From assembly GCF_001921865.1 (NCBI RefSeq), contig NZ_MSCT01000005.1:437001-501000 (forward strand): 64,000 nucleotides of DNA, given 5' to 3'. The position numbers and the translations under genes were made by a program. Below the pieces are notes generated by a model. It was not told where the DNA came from, made no database searches, and saw only the letters and a program-made list of their open reading frames with translations. Below, piece after piece: positions 36,322-45,883 of the stretch (the stretch's first letter is position 1; each line of letters opens with the position of its first letter). The stretch comes from Pseudomonas chlororaphis. Its GTDB lineage: Bacteria > Pseudomonadota > Gammaproteobacteria > Pseudomonadales > Pseudomonadaceae.

Positions 36322-37236
36322 TTAAATAGATGGCTTGCGCCCGCCATGGGGCTGCTCGCGGGCCACGGTGAGGAAGGGGTCCACCAGCGCCGGTCGGGCC
36401 GTGCCGCGGCGCCAGGCCAGGCCGACATCGAGGGTCTGGCTGAGGTCGGCGATGGGCCGGGCCTCGATGATGTCGCCTTCCAGCGACCAGGGGCGGTAGG
36501 TCATGTCCGGCTGGATCGACACCCCGAGCCCGGCGGCCACCAGGCTACGTACCGCTTCGGTGGAGGCAGTGCGCAAGGTGATGCGCGGTTGCAGGCCGGC
36601 GCCGGACCACAGGCGTTGGGCGTTGCGGTCCATTTCGTCGACGTTGAGCTGGATCAGCGGTTCGCGGGCGACATCCACCAGGTTGATGCTGTCGTGCTCC
36701 AGCAGCGGGTGCTGGGCCGGCAGCCACAGGCGGTGGGGGGAGTGAGTCAGGACTTCGGTCTGCAGGGCGTGGCGGTCTTCGAGGTTGGAGAGGATCAGCA
36801 CCCCGATGTCGATTTCGCCGCTGACCAGCAGGTGCTCGATGTAGGGCCGCTCGTCCTCCATCACGCGGATCTCCACATTGGGGCAGGCGCGTTGGAAGCG
36901 TGTGAGCAGGTCGGCCAGGTAATAACCGGAGACCAGGCTGGTCACGCCGATGACCAATTGTCCGGCGACCTGGTCGGCGCTCTGTTGCAGGCTGCGCTTG
37001 GCGTTGTCCACCGTGGCCAGGATCAGGTGCGCCTGACGCAGGAACTGATGGCCCTGGTGGGTCAGGGTCATGCCCTTGGCATGGCGGTTGAACAGGCTGA
37101 CGCCGATTTCCTGTTCGAGCTGCTGGATCGCCAGGGTCAGGGTCGACTGGGAAATGAACACGGCCTGGGCCGCGGCCGAGATCGAGCCGGTCTCGGCCAC
37201 GGCGATGAAGTGTCGGATCTGGCGCAAGGTCATCAT
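36322..37236 (-). CDS. LysR-family regulator of the polyamine block
   Basis: A 304-residue LTTR. The helix-turn-helix lies in about residues 18-45 (SISAAAQAVFISQSTLTLAI) and the effector domain follows from about 90. Two ATGs (37236, 37233) can start it. Its stop is about 100 bp upstream of the second ALDH gene in the same orientation, unlike the usual divergent LysR layout. It may regulate the downstream ALDH-transporter genes and could be partly cotranscribed with them. Ligand unknown. Confidence 0.86.
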   Translation of the reverse strand: MMTLRQIRHFIAVAETGSISAAAQAVFISQSTLTLAIQQLEQEIGVSLFNRHAKGMTLTHQGHQFLRQAHLILATVDNAKRSLQQSADQVAGQLVIGVTSLVSGYYLADLLTRFQRACPNVEIRVMEDERPYIEHLLVSGEIDIGVLILSNLEDRHALQTEVLTHSPHRLWLPAQHPLLEHDSINLVDVAREPLIQLNVDEMDRNAQRLWSGAGLQPRITLRTASTEAVRSLVAAGLGVSIQPDMTYRPWSLEGDIIEARPIADLSQTLDVGLAWRRGTARPALVDPFLTVAREQPHGGRKPSI

Positions 37237-37425
37237 GGGTAATCACCGGGCAGGCGTTTTTTCGATTTTTTCGAGTGTATATCTTTTTAATCGAAGGGCT
37301 GTCCGGGCGCGAGAGCATGCCGGGGAAGCAACATCTGGAAGCACACTGAGGCCCAGCGGCGCGGCACTTCGATCTAGGCTGGTGGCCTTAATCGATTCGC
37401 TCAACTCAAGTTGCTGGAGGTTTGG

Positions 37426-38151
37426 ATGAACACCCGTGGATTGCTCGATCAATTGCTCAAGTCCGGCCAGGATCTGTTGCAGAACAAGGCCGGGGCGCAG
37501 CAGAACAAGGCATCCGGCGTCGAAAAGGGCGCCTTGGGCGGGTTGCTTGGCGGTGGCTCGGGCGGCCTGGGCAGCCTGTTGTCCGGGGCCGGCGGCGGGG
37601 CGCTCGCCGCCGGGGCCATGGGCTTGCTGCTGGGCAACAAGAAAGCCCGCCAGTTCGGCGGCAAGGCCCTGACGTACGGCGGCCTGGCGGCGCTGGGCGT
37701 GATCGCCTACAAGGCCTACGGCAACTGGCAGGCCCAGCAGGCCGGTGCGCCCAAGGTCGAGCCGCAGACCCTCGACCGCCTGCCGGCGCCGCAGGTGGAG
37801 CAGCACAGCCAGGCGATTCTCAAGGCGCTGGTGGCCGCGGCCAAGGCCGACGGCCATATCGACGAGCGCGAGCGTGCCCTGATCGAAGGCGAGTTCGCCC
37901 GCCTGGACAACGACCAGGAATTGCAGCGCTGGCTGCATGCCGAACTCAACAAGCCGCTGGACCCGGCGGATGTGGCGCGGGCCGCCGGCACCCCGGAAAT
38001 GGCCGCGGAAATGTACGTCGCCAGCGTGATGCTGGTGGACGAGGAAAACTTCATGGAGAAGGCTTACCTGGATGAACTGGCCCGCCAGCTCAAGCTGGAG
38101 CCGGGGTTGAAGCTGGAGCTGGAAAAACAGATTCGCCAGGCCAATCTTTGA
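37426..38151 (+). CDS. DUF533 (YebE-like, TerB-fold) membrane-associated protein
   Basis: The product (241 residues from the ATG at 37426) resembles YebE/DUF533. The N-terminal half is Gly/Ala-rich (GALGGLLGGGSGGLGSLLSG) with a hydrophobic segment near 65-85 (AGAMGLLLGN, LTYGGLAALGVIAYKAYG). The C-terminal half (about 120-241) is a TerB-like helical domain containing AAAKADGHIDERERALIEGE. Function unknown; E. coli YebE is an envelope-stress-induced protein. An in-frame upstream start at 37411 lacks a better ribosome site. A hairpin follows the stop. Confidence 0.82.
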   Translation: MNTRGLLDQLLKSGQDLLQNKAGAQQNKASGVEKGALGGLLGGGSGGLGSLLSGAGGGALAAGAMGLLLGNKKARQFGGKALTYGGLAALGVIAYKAYGNWQAQQAGAPKVEPQTLDRLPAPQVEQHSQAILKALVAAAKADGHIDERERALIEGEFARLDNDQELQRWLHAELNKPLDPADVARAAGTPEMAAEMYVASVMLVDEENFMEKAYLDELARQLKLEPGLKLELEKQIRQANL

Positions 38152-38159
38152 TGCGCCGC

Positions 38160-38193
38160 GGGCGCGCGGTGGAGAAAGTCCTGCGCGCCCTTT
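38160..38193 (+). terminator. Probable terminator after the DUF533 gene
   Basis: GGGCGCGC (38160-38167) pairs with GCGCGCCC (38183-38190), followed by TTT. The stem is strong but the T-run short. Confidence 0.5.
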
Positions 38194-38344
38194 GCGATGG
38201 CTGAAATACCATCTGCTTCTGCCGAATCATCACTGGCGGCGCTCGGCTCATCTGACGGAAAGTAGCCCTCCAGAGCGGCTCTTCTCTTCGCTCTGAGTGA
38301 GACGTGGTGCGCAACACGCTGATTAATGATGGCACGCCCTCGGC

Positions 38345-38350
38345 TATACT
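38345..38350 (+). promoter_or_regulatory. Candidate -10 box upstream of wspA
   Basis: TATACT lies 32 bp before the wspA GTG. No good -35 box is seen 16-18 bp upstream, so this may need an activator or may be fortuitous. Confidence 0.35.
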
Positions 38351-38382
38351 CCCCACCATTTGAATGGCCCCGAGGACTGACT

Positions 38383-40005
38383 GTGAAGAACTGGACGTTG
38401 CGCCAACGCATTTTGGCGAGCTTTGCGGTGATTATCGCCATCATGCTGCTGATGGTCATAGCCTCGTACTCCCGCCTGTTGAAGATCGAGGCGGGTGAAG
38501 AGCGCATGCGTTCCGACGCCATTCCCGGGAGCTATTTCAGTTCCATGATTCGCGGTGCGTGGGTCGATAGTTACCTGCATACCCAGGAACTTATCGGCTT
38601 GAAGGAAGGCCAGGGGATCACCGCCAAGGACGAGGCGGACTTCAAGGGTTTCGAGCAGCGTCTGCAGCAATACCTGGCCAGCTATAAAGACACCATCACC
38701 ACCCGGCAAGACCAGAGCGAATTCGAGGCCTTCGAGAAGTTGCACGAGCAATTCCTCAAGGTCCAGGCCGCCGTGCTCGACCTGCATGTGCGCAACAAGG
38801 AAGACGAGGCGGTGCGCTTGTTCAATGAACAACTGACACCTGCCTGGGTAACCGGGCGGATGAAGCTCAACGACATCATCGACGAAAACAAGGGCGTGGC
38901 CGACTCGGCGGCGGCGCAGATCGACGCTGCCGTGGCCGCCGCCAAGATCAGCATGGGCGTTTCCCTGCTGGTGGCTGTGCTGGTGGCCGGCCTGTGCGGC
39001 CTGTTGCTGATGCGCGCGATCATGTCGCCGATGAACCGTATCGTGCAGATCCTCGAGGTGATGCGTACGGGCGACCTGACCGGTCGCCTGAACCTGGAGC
39101 GCAAGGACGAATTCGGCGCCGTGGAAACCGGCTTCAACGACATGATGACCGAGCTCAACTCCCTGGTTTCCCAGGCGCAGCGTTCCTCGGTCCAGGTCAC
39201 CACCTCGGTCACCGAGATTGCCGCCACCTCCAAGCAGCAACAGGCCACGGCCACCGAGACCGCGGCCACCACCACCGAAATCGGTGCGACTTCCCGGGAG
39301 ATCGCCGCCACTTCCAAGGATCTGGTCCGCACCATGACCGAAGTCTCCAGCGCGGCCGACCAGGCCTCAGTGCTGGCCGGTTCCGGCCAGCAGGGCCTGG
39401 CGCGGATGGAAGACACCATGCATTCGGTGATGGGCGCCGCCGACCTGGTCAACGCCAAGCTGGCGATCCTCAACGAGAAGGCCGGCAACATCAATCAGGT
39501 GGTGGTGACCATCGTCAAGGTCGCCGACCAGACCAACCTGCTGTCGCTCAACGCCGCGATCGAAGCCGAGAAAGCCGGCGAATACGGTCGCGGGTTCGCC
39601 GTGGTCGCCACCGAAGTGCGGCGCCTGGCGGACCAGACCGCGGTCGCCACGTACGACATCGAGCAGATGGTGCGCGAGATCCAGTCGGCGGTATCGGCCG
39701 GGGTCATGGGCATGGACAAGTTCTCCGAAGAAGTGCGCCGCGGCATGGCCGAGGTGCAGCAGGTCGGCGAGCAGCTGTCGCAGATCATCCATCAGGTCCA
39801 GGCGCTGGCGCCGCGGGTGTTGATGGTCAACGAAGGCATGCAGGCCCAGGCCACCGGCGCCGAGCAGATCAACCATGCCCTGGTGCAGTTGGGCGATGCC
39901 AGCAGCCAGACCGTCGAGTCGCTGCGCCAGGCCAGTTTCGCCATCGATGAACTGAGCCAGGTGGCGGTGGGGCTGCGCAGCGGCGTCTCGCGTTTCAAAG
40001 TCTGA
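38383..40005 (+). CDS. wspA: Surface-sensing methyl-accepting chemotaxis protein WspA
   Basis: Membrane chemoreceptor of the Wsp system, which responds to surface contact. The start is the GTG at 38383 (VKNWTLRQRILASFAV), preceded by GAGG, giving 540 residues, close to known WspA proteins. TM1 is about 8-30, followed by a periplasmic helical sensor (30-190). TM2 is MGVSLLVAVLVAGLCGLLL (about 192-212), then HAMP (about 212-265) and the MA signalling domain, whose hairpin tip is QTNLLSLNAAIEAEKAGEYG. An upstream ATG (38326) adds 19 residues that would disturb the N-terminal TM. wspB overlaps the stop. Confidence 0.94.
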   Translation: MKNWTLRQRILASFAVIIAIMLLMVIASYSRLLKIEAGEERMRSDAIPGSYFSSMIRGAWVDSYLHTQELIGLKEGQGITAKDEADFKGFEQRLQQYLASYKDTITTRQDQSEFEAFEKLHEQFLKVQAAVLDLHVRNKEDEAVRLFNEQLTPAWVTGRMKLNDIIDENKGVADSAAAQIDAAVAAAKISMGVSLLVAVLVAGLCGLLLMRAIMSPMNRIVQILEVMRTGDLTGRLNLERKDEFGAVETGFNDMMTELNSLVSQAQRSSVQVTTSVTEIAATSKQQQATATETAATTTEIGATSREIAATSKDLVRTMTEVSSAADQASVLAGSGQQGLARMEDTMHSVMGAADLVNAKLAILNEKAGNINQVVVTIVKVADQTNLLSLNAAIEAEKAGEYGRGFAVVATEVRRLADQTAVATYDIEQMVREIQSAVSAGVMGMDKFSEEVRRGMAEVQQVGEQLSQIIHQVQALAPRVLMVNEGMQAQATGAEQINHALVQLGDASSQTVESLRQASFAIDELSQVAVGLRSGVSRFKV

Positions 40006-40541
40006 TGAACGAGCTCGCAGCCAAACGCGGCGCGGCGACGGCGACGAAAGACGCGCTGTTCCTGGTGTTCCGCATCGGCACCGAACGTTATGCCTTGCAG
40101 GCCGTCGAGGTGGCCGAGGTATTGCCGCGCCTGCAACTCAAGCCGATTCCCCGGGCGCCGAGCTGGGTCGCCGGGATCTTCGCCCATCGCGGCGCGGTGG
40201 TGCCGGTGCTCGACCTGAGCGCCCTGACCTTTGGCGAACCGGCCCAGGAGCGCACCAGCACACGGCTGGTGCTGGTGCATTACCGCCAGCCGGCCGAACA
40301 CCCTGCGCGGTTGCTGGGGCTGATCCTCGAACAGGCCACCGATACCCTGCGGTGCAACCCGCAGGCCTTCAAGGCTTACGGTCTGGATAACCGCAATGCG
40401 CCCTACCTGGGCCCGGTCTACGAAGATGCCCAGGGACTGCTGCAGTGGGTGCGGGTCGATGATCTGCTGGATGCCGAGGTCCGTGCGCTGCTGTTTCCCT
40501 CGCCGCCGCTCGAGCCTTCGTCGCTCGGGGAGTCGTCATGA
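40005..40541 (+). CDS. wspB: CheW-like scaffold protein WspB
   Basis: Receptor-kinase coupling protein. The 178-residue product carries a single CheW domain (LFLVFRIGTERYALQAVEVA, then HRGAVVPVLDLSALTFG). In P. aeruginosa, WspB and WspD are functionally distinct CheW proteins controlling receptor localisation. The ATG overlaps the wspA stop codon by one base, and the C terminus overlaps wspC by 4 bp, so translation is coupled along the operon. Confidence 0.94.
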   Translation: MNELAAKRGAATATKDALFLVFRIGTERYALQAVEVAEVLPRLQLKPIPRAPSWVAGIFAHRGAVVPVLDLSALTFGEPAQERTSTRLVLVHYRQPAEHPARLLGLILEQATDTLRCNPQAFKAYGLDNRNAPYLGPVYEDAQGLLQWVRVDDLLDAEVRALLFPSPPLEPSSLGESS

Positions 40542-41821
40542 GCAGCGACCAGCGATTTTTCGATTTCCTCAAGGAGCGCATCGGCCTGGACGTGGCCTCG
40601 GTGGGCCCGGCGATCATCGAGCGCGCGGTGCGCCAGCGCAGCATTGCCCAGAAGGCGCTCAGCGCCGACCACTACTGGCAGACCCTGCAAGGTTCGCGGG
40701 ACGAGCAGCAGGCCCTGATCGAGGCGGTGATCGTTCCGGAAACCTGGTTTTTCCGCTACCCGGAGTCGTTCGCGACCCTGGCCCGGCTGGCGCTTTCGCG
40801 GCTTGCCGAACTCAAGGGCATGCGCGCGCTGCGTATCCTCAGCCTGCCGTGTTCCACCGGCGAGGAGCCGTACTCCATTGCCATGGCCCTGCTCGATGCC
40901 GGGCTGGCGCCTCATCAGTTCAAGGTCGAGGGCTTCGATGTCAGCCCACTGTCGGTCGAGCGGGCCAGGCACGCGGTGTACGGCAAGAACTCCTTTCGTG
41001 GCCAGCACACCGATTTTCGCGAGCGGCATTTCACCGCCGAAGACGAGCGCTACAGCCTCGGCGAGCGGGTGCGCGAACAGGTCCGGTTGCAGGTCGGCAA
41101 CCTCCTGGACCCGGCCCTGCTGGCCAATGAACCACCCTACGATTTTGTCTTCTGTCGCAACCTGCTGATCTATTTCGACCAGCCGACCCAGCGCCAGGTG
41201 TTCGAGGTGCTCAAGCGCCTGACGCATGTGGACGGCGTGCTGTTCATCGGCCCGGCCGAAGGCAGCCTGCTGGGGCGCCTGGGCATGCGTTCGATCGGCG
41301 TGCCCCAGTCTTTCGCGTTCAGCCGGCATACCGAACCCGAGCCGGTACCGATGCCGGCCTTCGTCCCCAGTCCGTTGCCGGTGCGCCAGCCGGTGCGCAG
41401 CATTACGCCGCCTCCGCGCAGCCGGCCGTTTGCCAGCGCCTTGTCGAGCCCGGAAGCGAGCCCTAGCCCCGCGCCGGCCCAGCCGGCCAGCGATGCCGCG
41501 ACCTTGTTGGCAAGCATCGCGGCGCTGGCCAACGAAGGCAAAAGCGCTGAGGCCCGGGCGGCCTGCGAGCATTACCTGCAGACCCATGAACCGGTGGCGC
41601 AGGTGTTCTATTGGCTGGGACTGCTCAGCGACGTGGCTGGCAGTGCCCTGGAAGCCCAGGGGTTCTATCGCAAGGCCCTGTACCTGGATCCGCAGCACGC
41701 CGAGGCGCTGGCGCACCTGGGGGCCTTGCTGGCGTCCCAGGGCGACGCTGCTGGCGCCCGCCGATTGCAGGAGCGTGCGGCCCGCAGCGGACGCGCAGCA
41801 GACAGTGAGCGTAAATCATGA
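40538..41821 (+). CDS. wspC: CheR-type methyltransferase with TPR tail, WspC
   Basis: SAM-dependent glutamate O-methyltransferase that modifies WspA, pushing the array toward the active state. The 427-residue product has the CheR catalytic domain (FRYPESFATL, then LSLPCSTGEEPYSIAMALL and FVFCRNLLIYF) over about residues 1-270. A Pro/Ala-rich linker and TPR-like repeats (about 320-420, VFYWLGLLSDVAGSALEAQG) follow, as in other WspC proteins. ATGA overlaps join it to wspB and wspD. Confidence 0.95.
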   Translation: MSSDQRFFDFLKERIGLDVASVGPAIIERAVRQRSIAQKALSADHYWQTLQGSRDEQQALIEAVIVPETWFFRYPESFATLARLALSRLAELKGMRALRILSLPCSTGEEPYSIAMALLDAGLAPHQFKVEGFDVSPLSVERARHAVYGKNSFRGQHTDFRERHFTAEDERYSLGERVREQVRLQVGNLLDPALLANEPPYDFVFCRNLLIYFDQPTQRQVFEVLKRLTHVDGVLFIGPAEGSLLGRLGMRSIGVPQSFAFSRHTEPEPVPMPAFVPSPLPVRQPVRSITPPPRSRPFASALSSPEASPSPAPAQPASDAATLLASIAALANEGKSAEARAACEHYLQTHEPVAQVFYWLGLLSDVAGSALEAQGFYRKALYLDPQHAEALAHLGALLASQGDAAGARRLQERAARSGRAADSERKS

Positions 41822-42501
41822 GCGGTTCTGTTTCGTTGAACGTGACCCACGAGGATGCGCAAGCCATCGACGATTGCTGGAACCGTATCGGTATCCACGG
41901 CGACAAGAGTTGCCCGTTGCTGGTCGAGCATGTGCATTGCCGCAACTGCTCGGTGTATTCCGCTGCGGCCACCCGCCTGCTCGACCGTTATGCGTTGCAG
42001 CAAGAGCACCATGAGCAAGCGGTGGCCGAGGTCGACACGGATGTTGCCACCCGTTCGCTGTTGATGTTTCGCCTGGGTGAAGAGTGGCTGGGCATCGCCA
42101 CCCGCTGCCTGGTGGAAGTGGCGCCGTTGCAGGCGATCCATTCCTTGCCGCACCAGCGCTCGCGGGCCCTGCTGGGCGTGGCGAATGTGCGCGGCGCGCT
42201 GGTGGCGTGCCTGTCGCTGGTGGAACTGCTGGGGCTGGACACCTCTGGCGCGGCGGCTTCGGGGACGCGGGTCATGCCGCGCATGCTGATCATCGCCGCC
42301 CAGGGCGGCCCGGTGGTGGTGCCGGTGGACGAGGTGGAGGGTATCCACGGCATCGACGAGCGGACCCTGCACGCCGCCACGGTTTCCGGCCAGCAGGCCA
42401 GCGCCAAGTACACCCGTGGCGTCCTGCAGTGGCGGGGTCGCAGCCTGCGTTGGCTGGACGAAGAACAGCTGTTGTCCGCCGTGACCCGGAGCCTGACATG
42501 A
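41818..42501 (+). CDS. wspD: CheW-like coupling protein WspD
   Basis: Second CheW-type scaffold of the Wsp complex, 227 residues. The N-terminal part (1-80) contains a Cys-containing stretch (CPLLVEHVHCRNCSVY) found in WspD proteins. The CheW domain is about 80-225 (MFRLGEEWLGIATRCLVEVA, then GVANVRGALVACLSLVELLG). The start overlaps wspC by 4 bp, and the stop overlaps the wspE ATG as ATGA. Confidence 0.94.
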   Translation: MSGSVSLNVTHEDAQAIDDCWNRIGIHGDKSCPLLVEHVHCRNCSVYSAAATRLLDRYALQQEHHEQAVAEVDTDVATRSLLMFRLGEEWLGIATRCLVEVAPLQAIHSLPHQRSRALLGVANVRGALVACLSLVELLGLDTSGAAASGTRVMPRMLIIAAQGGPVVVPVDEVEGIHGIDERTLHAATVSGQQASAKYTRGVLQWRGRSLRWLDEEQLLSAVTRSLT

Positions 42502-44825
42502 CCCCCGATCAAATGCGCGACGCATCGCTGCTGGAGCTTTTCAGCCTGGAGGCCGAAGCCCAGACCCAAGTGCTCAGTGCCGGCCTGCTGGCGCTGGAGC
42601 GCGACCCGACCCTGGCCGACCAGCTGGAAGCCTGCATGCGCGCCGCCCACTCGCTCAAGGGTGCGGCGCGGATCGTCGGGGTCGACGCCGGCGTCAGCGT
42701 CGCCCACGTGATGGAAGATTGCCTGGTCAGTGCCCAGGAAGGGCGATTGCTGCTGCGTCCCGAGCATATCGATGCGCTGTTGCAAGGTACTGACTTTCTG
42801 ATGCGTATCGCCACGCCGGGCAATACGGTGGGCCAGCACGACATCGACGCCTACGTGGCGCTCATGGAGCAGTTGAGCAACGGTACGGGCGTGGCGCCGG
42901 ATATTGCCTTGCCCAGGATCGAGCCGGACCTGCCGCCGATGGTCGAGCCGCAGTTGGAGGCGGCGCCGCTCGAGCCGGTTGGCGACGTGCAGCCCTCGTC
43001 GTTCGAGATGCCGCAGGAATTGCCGCTGGAGGCGCCGACGGCGGCTCTGGCCCGGGGCAAGAAGCTGGCCGAAGGCGGCGAGCGGGTCCTGCGGGTCACG
43101 GCCGAGCGTTTGAACAGCCTGCTCGACTTGTCGAGCAAGTCGCTGGTGGAGACCCAGCGCCTGAAACCCTACCTGGCCACTTTGCAGCGCCTTAAGCGCA
43201 TGCAGAGCAACGGCCTGCGTGCCCTGGAAAACCTCAACGCCCATCTCAAGGAACAGGTATTAGGCCTGGAAGCCCTGGAAGCCCTGGAAGACGCGCGGCG
43301 CCTGTTGGCGGAATCCCAGCAGTTGCTGACCGAGAAAACCGCCGAGCTCGACGAGTTCGGCTGGCAGGCCAGCCAGCGCGCCCAGGTGCTCTACGACACT
43401 GCGCTGGCTTGTCGCATGCGGCCGTTCGCCGATGTGCTGGTGGGCCAGGTACGGATGGTCCGCGACCTGGGCCGCAGCTTGGGCAAGCAGGTGCGCCTGG
43501 AGGTCGAGGGCGAGAAGACCCAGGTCGATCGCGACGTGCTGGAAAAGCTCGAAGCGCCGCTGACCCACCTGTTGCGCAATGCCGTCGACCATGGCATCGA
43601 AATGCCCGAGCAGCGGCTGTTGGCGGGCAAGCCGGCCGAGGGCCTGATCCGCCTGCGGGCGTCGCACCAGGCCGGTTTGCTGGTGCTGGAACTGATCGAC
43701 GATGGCAACGGCGTCGACCTGGAGCGGGTGCGCCAGAGCATCGTCGAGCGTCAGTTGTCTCCGGCCGAGACCGCTGCCCAGTTGAGCGAGGAAGAATTGC
43801 TGACGTTCCTGTTCCTGCCGGGCTTCAGCCTGCGGGACAAGGTGACCGAGGTGTCCGGGCGCGGAGTCGGCCTGGACGCGGTGCAGCACATGGTGCGCCA
43901 GCTGCGCGGCGCGGTGCAGTTGGAGCAGGTGGCGGGGCGTGGCAGCCGTTTCCACCTGGAAGTGCCCTTGACCCTGTCGGTGGTGCGCAGCCTGGTGGTG
44001 GAAGTCGGTGAGGAGGCCTATGCCTTCCCGCTGGCGCATATTGAACGCATGTGCGACCTGGAGCCCGACGACATCGTCCAGCTCGAAGGTCGCCAGCACT
44101 TCTGGCACGAGGGCCGGCATGTCGGCCTGGTTGCGGCCAGCCAGTTATTGAACCGCCCGGCGGCGCAGAGCAATGACTCGACGCTCAAGGTCGTGGTGAT
44201 TCGCGAGCGCGATACGGTCTATGGCGTGGCGGTCGAGCGCTTTATCGGCGAGCGGACCCTGGTGGTGCTGCCGCTGGACGATCGCCTGGGCAAGGTCCAG
44301 GACATTTCCGCCGGGGCCTTGCTCGACGATGGCTCGGTGGTGCTGATCGTCGATGTCGAGGACATGCTGCGTTCGGTGGACAAGCTGCTCAATACCGGCC
44401 GCCTGGAGCGCATCGCGCGCCGCGACCGCCAGCAGGCCGAAACCGTGCGCAAGCGCATCCTGGTGGTCGACGACTCGCTGACGGTACGCGAGTTGCAACG
44501 CAAGCTTTTACTCAACCGTGGTTATGACGTAGCGGTCGCCGTCGATGGCATGGATGGCTGGAACGCTCTGCGTTCGGAAGACTTCGACCTGCTGATCACC
44601 GATATCGATATGCCCCGAATGGATGGGATTGAATTGGTTACACTTCTGCGTCGTGACAGTCGCCTGCAGTCGTTGCCGGTGATGGTAGTTTCCTACAAGG
44701 ATCGCGAAGAGGACCGGCGCCGTGGACTGGATGCCGGAGCCGACTATTATCTAGCCAAAGCCAGTTTCCATGATGACGCCCTGCTGGATGCGGTGGTGGA
44801 GCTGATTGGGGGAGCGCGGGCATGA
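42498..44825 (+). CDS. wspE: Hybrid CheA-type histidine kinase WspE
   Basis: Kinase that phosphorylates the cyclase WspR and the methylesterase WspF. The ATG at 42498 (MTPDQMRDASLLELFSLEAE), overlapping the wspD stop, gives 775 residues. Domains are HPt with His51 in AAHSLKGAAR; dimerisation (about 190-330); HATPase with LLRNAVDHGIE and VSGRGVGLDAV; CheW-like (about 480-620); and C-terminal REC with Asp702 in LLITDIDMPRMDG. A longer frame (from 42084) overlaps wspD in another frame and is not the start. Confidence 0.95.
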   Translation: MTPDQMRDASLLELFSLEAEAQTQVLSAGLLALERDPTLADQLEACMRAAHSLKGAARIVGVDAGVSVAHVMEDCLVSAQEGRLLLRPEHIDALLQGTDFLMRIATPGNTVGQHDIDAYVALMEQLSNGTGVAPDIALPRIEPDLPPMVEPQLEAAPLEPVGDVQPSSFEMPQELPLEAPTAALARGKKLAEGGERVLRVTAERLNSLLDLSSKSLVETQRLKPYLATLQRLKRMQSNGLRALENLNAHLKEQVLGLEALEALEDARRLLAESQQLLTEKTAELDEFGWQASQRAQVLYDTALACRMRPFADVLVGQVRMVRDLGRSLGKQVRLEVEGEKTQVDRDVLEKLEAPLTHLLRNAVDHGIEMPEQRLLAGKPAEGLIRLRASHQAGLLVLELIDDGNGVDLERVRQSIVERQLSPAETAAQLSEEELLTFLFLPGFSLRDKVTEVSGRGVGLDAVQHMVRQLRGAVQLEQVAGRGSRFHLEVPLTLSVVRSLVVEVGEEAYAFPLAHIERMCDLEPDDIVQLEGRQHFWHEGRHVGLVAASQLLNRPAAQSNDSTLKVVVIRERDTVYGVAVERFIGERTLVVLPLDDRLGKVQDISAGALLDDGSVVLIVDVEDMLRSVDKLLNTGRLERIARRDRQQAETVRKRILVVDDSLTVRELQRKLLLNRGYDVAVAVDGMDGWNALRSEDFDLLITDIDMPRMDGIELVTLLRRDSRLQSLPVMVVSYKDREEDRRRGLDAGADYYLAKASFHDDALLDAVVELIGGARA

Positions 44826-45835
44826 AAATCGCGATCGTCAATGACATGCCCATGGCTGTGGAAGCCCTGCGCAGGGCGCTGGCCTTCGAGCCCACGCATG
44901 AAGTGGTGTGGGTCGCGACCAATGGCGCCGAGGCGGTCGAGTACTGCGCGCAGTTGACGCCCGACCTGATCCTGATGGACCTGATCATGCCGGTGATGGA
45001 CGGCGTCGAGGCGACTCGCAGGATCATGGCGGAAACCCCCTGCGCCATTGTGATCGTCACGGTGGACCGCCAGCAGAACGTGCATCGGGTATTCGAAGCG
45101 ATGGGACATGGCGCGCTGGATGTGGTCGATACACCGGCCCTGGGGGCCGGCAATGCGCAGGAAGCGGCGGCGCCCCTGCTGCGCAAGATTCTCAATATCG
45201 GCTGGCTGATCGGCCAGCAGCGTGGCAACCGGGTGCGTTCGGTGCCGGTGCCGTTACGCACCATGGCGCAACGCCAGGGCCTGGTGGCGATCGGTTCGTC
45301 CGCCGGTGGGCCGGCGGCGCTGGAGGTGCTGCTCAAAGGCTTGCCGGCGCAGTTCCCAGCCGCCATCGTGCTGGTGCAGCACGTCGACCAAGTGTTCGCC
45401 GCGGGCATGGCCGAATGGCTCAGCAGTGCCTCCGGGCTGAAGGTGCGCCTGGCCCGCGAAGGCGAGCCGCCGCAGAGCGGGACGGTGCTGCTGGCTGGGA
45501 CCAACCACCATATCCGTCTCTTGAAGAACGGCACCCTGGCGTACACCGCCGAGCCGGTAAACGAGATCTATCGGCCGTCGATCGATGTATTTTTTGAAAG
45601 CGTCGCCAGCTACTGGAATGGCGACGCGGTTGGCGTACTGCTGACCGGTATGGGGCGCGACGGCGCCCAGGGCCTGAAACTGATGCGCGATCAAGGTTAT
45701 CTGACCATCGCCCAGGACCAGAATAGTAGTGCGGTGTATGGCATGCCCAAGGCGGCCGCTGCCATCAATGCCGCTGTAGAGATTCGCCCACTGGACAAGA
45801 TCGCTCCACGATTGCTGGAGATATTTGCCAAATGA
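44822..45835 (+). CDS. wspF: CheB-type methylesterase WspF
   Basis: Phosphorylation-activated demethylase that resets WspA. In P. aeruginosa, loss of wspF locks the system on and yields wrinkly, hyper-biofilm colonies. The 337 residues comprise REC (Asp53 in LILMDLIMP), a linker, and the CheB esterase domain. The catalytic triad motifs are present: Ser in GSSAGGP (about 158-163), His in VLVQHVDQ and Asp in LTGMGRDGAQG. The gene reads intact here. It overlaps wspE by 4 bp; wspR follows after 48 bp. Confidence 0.95.
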   Translation: MKIAIVNDMPMAVEALRRALAFEPTHEVVWVATNGAEAVEYCAQLTPDLILMDLIMPVMDGVEATRRIMAETPCAIVIVTVDRQQNVHRVFEAMGHGALDVVDTPALGAGNAQEAAAPLLRKILNIGWLIGQQRGNRVRSVPVPLRTMAQRQGLVAIGSSAGGPAALEVLLKGLPAQFPAAIVLVQHVDQVFAAGMAEWLSSASGLKVRLAREGEPPQSGTVLLAGTNHHIRLLKNGTLAYTAEPVNEIYRPSIDVFFESVASYWNGDAVGVLLTGMGRDGAQGLKLMRDQGYLTIAQDQNSSAVYGMPKAAAAINAAVEIRPLDKIAPRLLEIFAK

Positions 45836-45883
45836 CCGACAAACGCAGCTGTCCTGGCCAGGTAGCAACTCAGGTGACAACCC

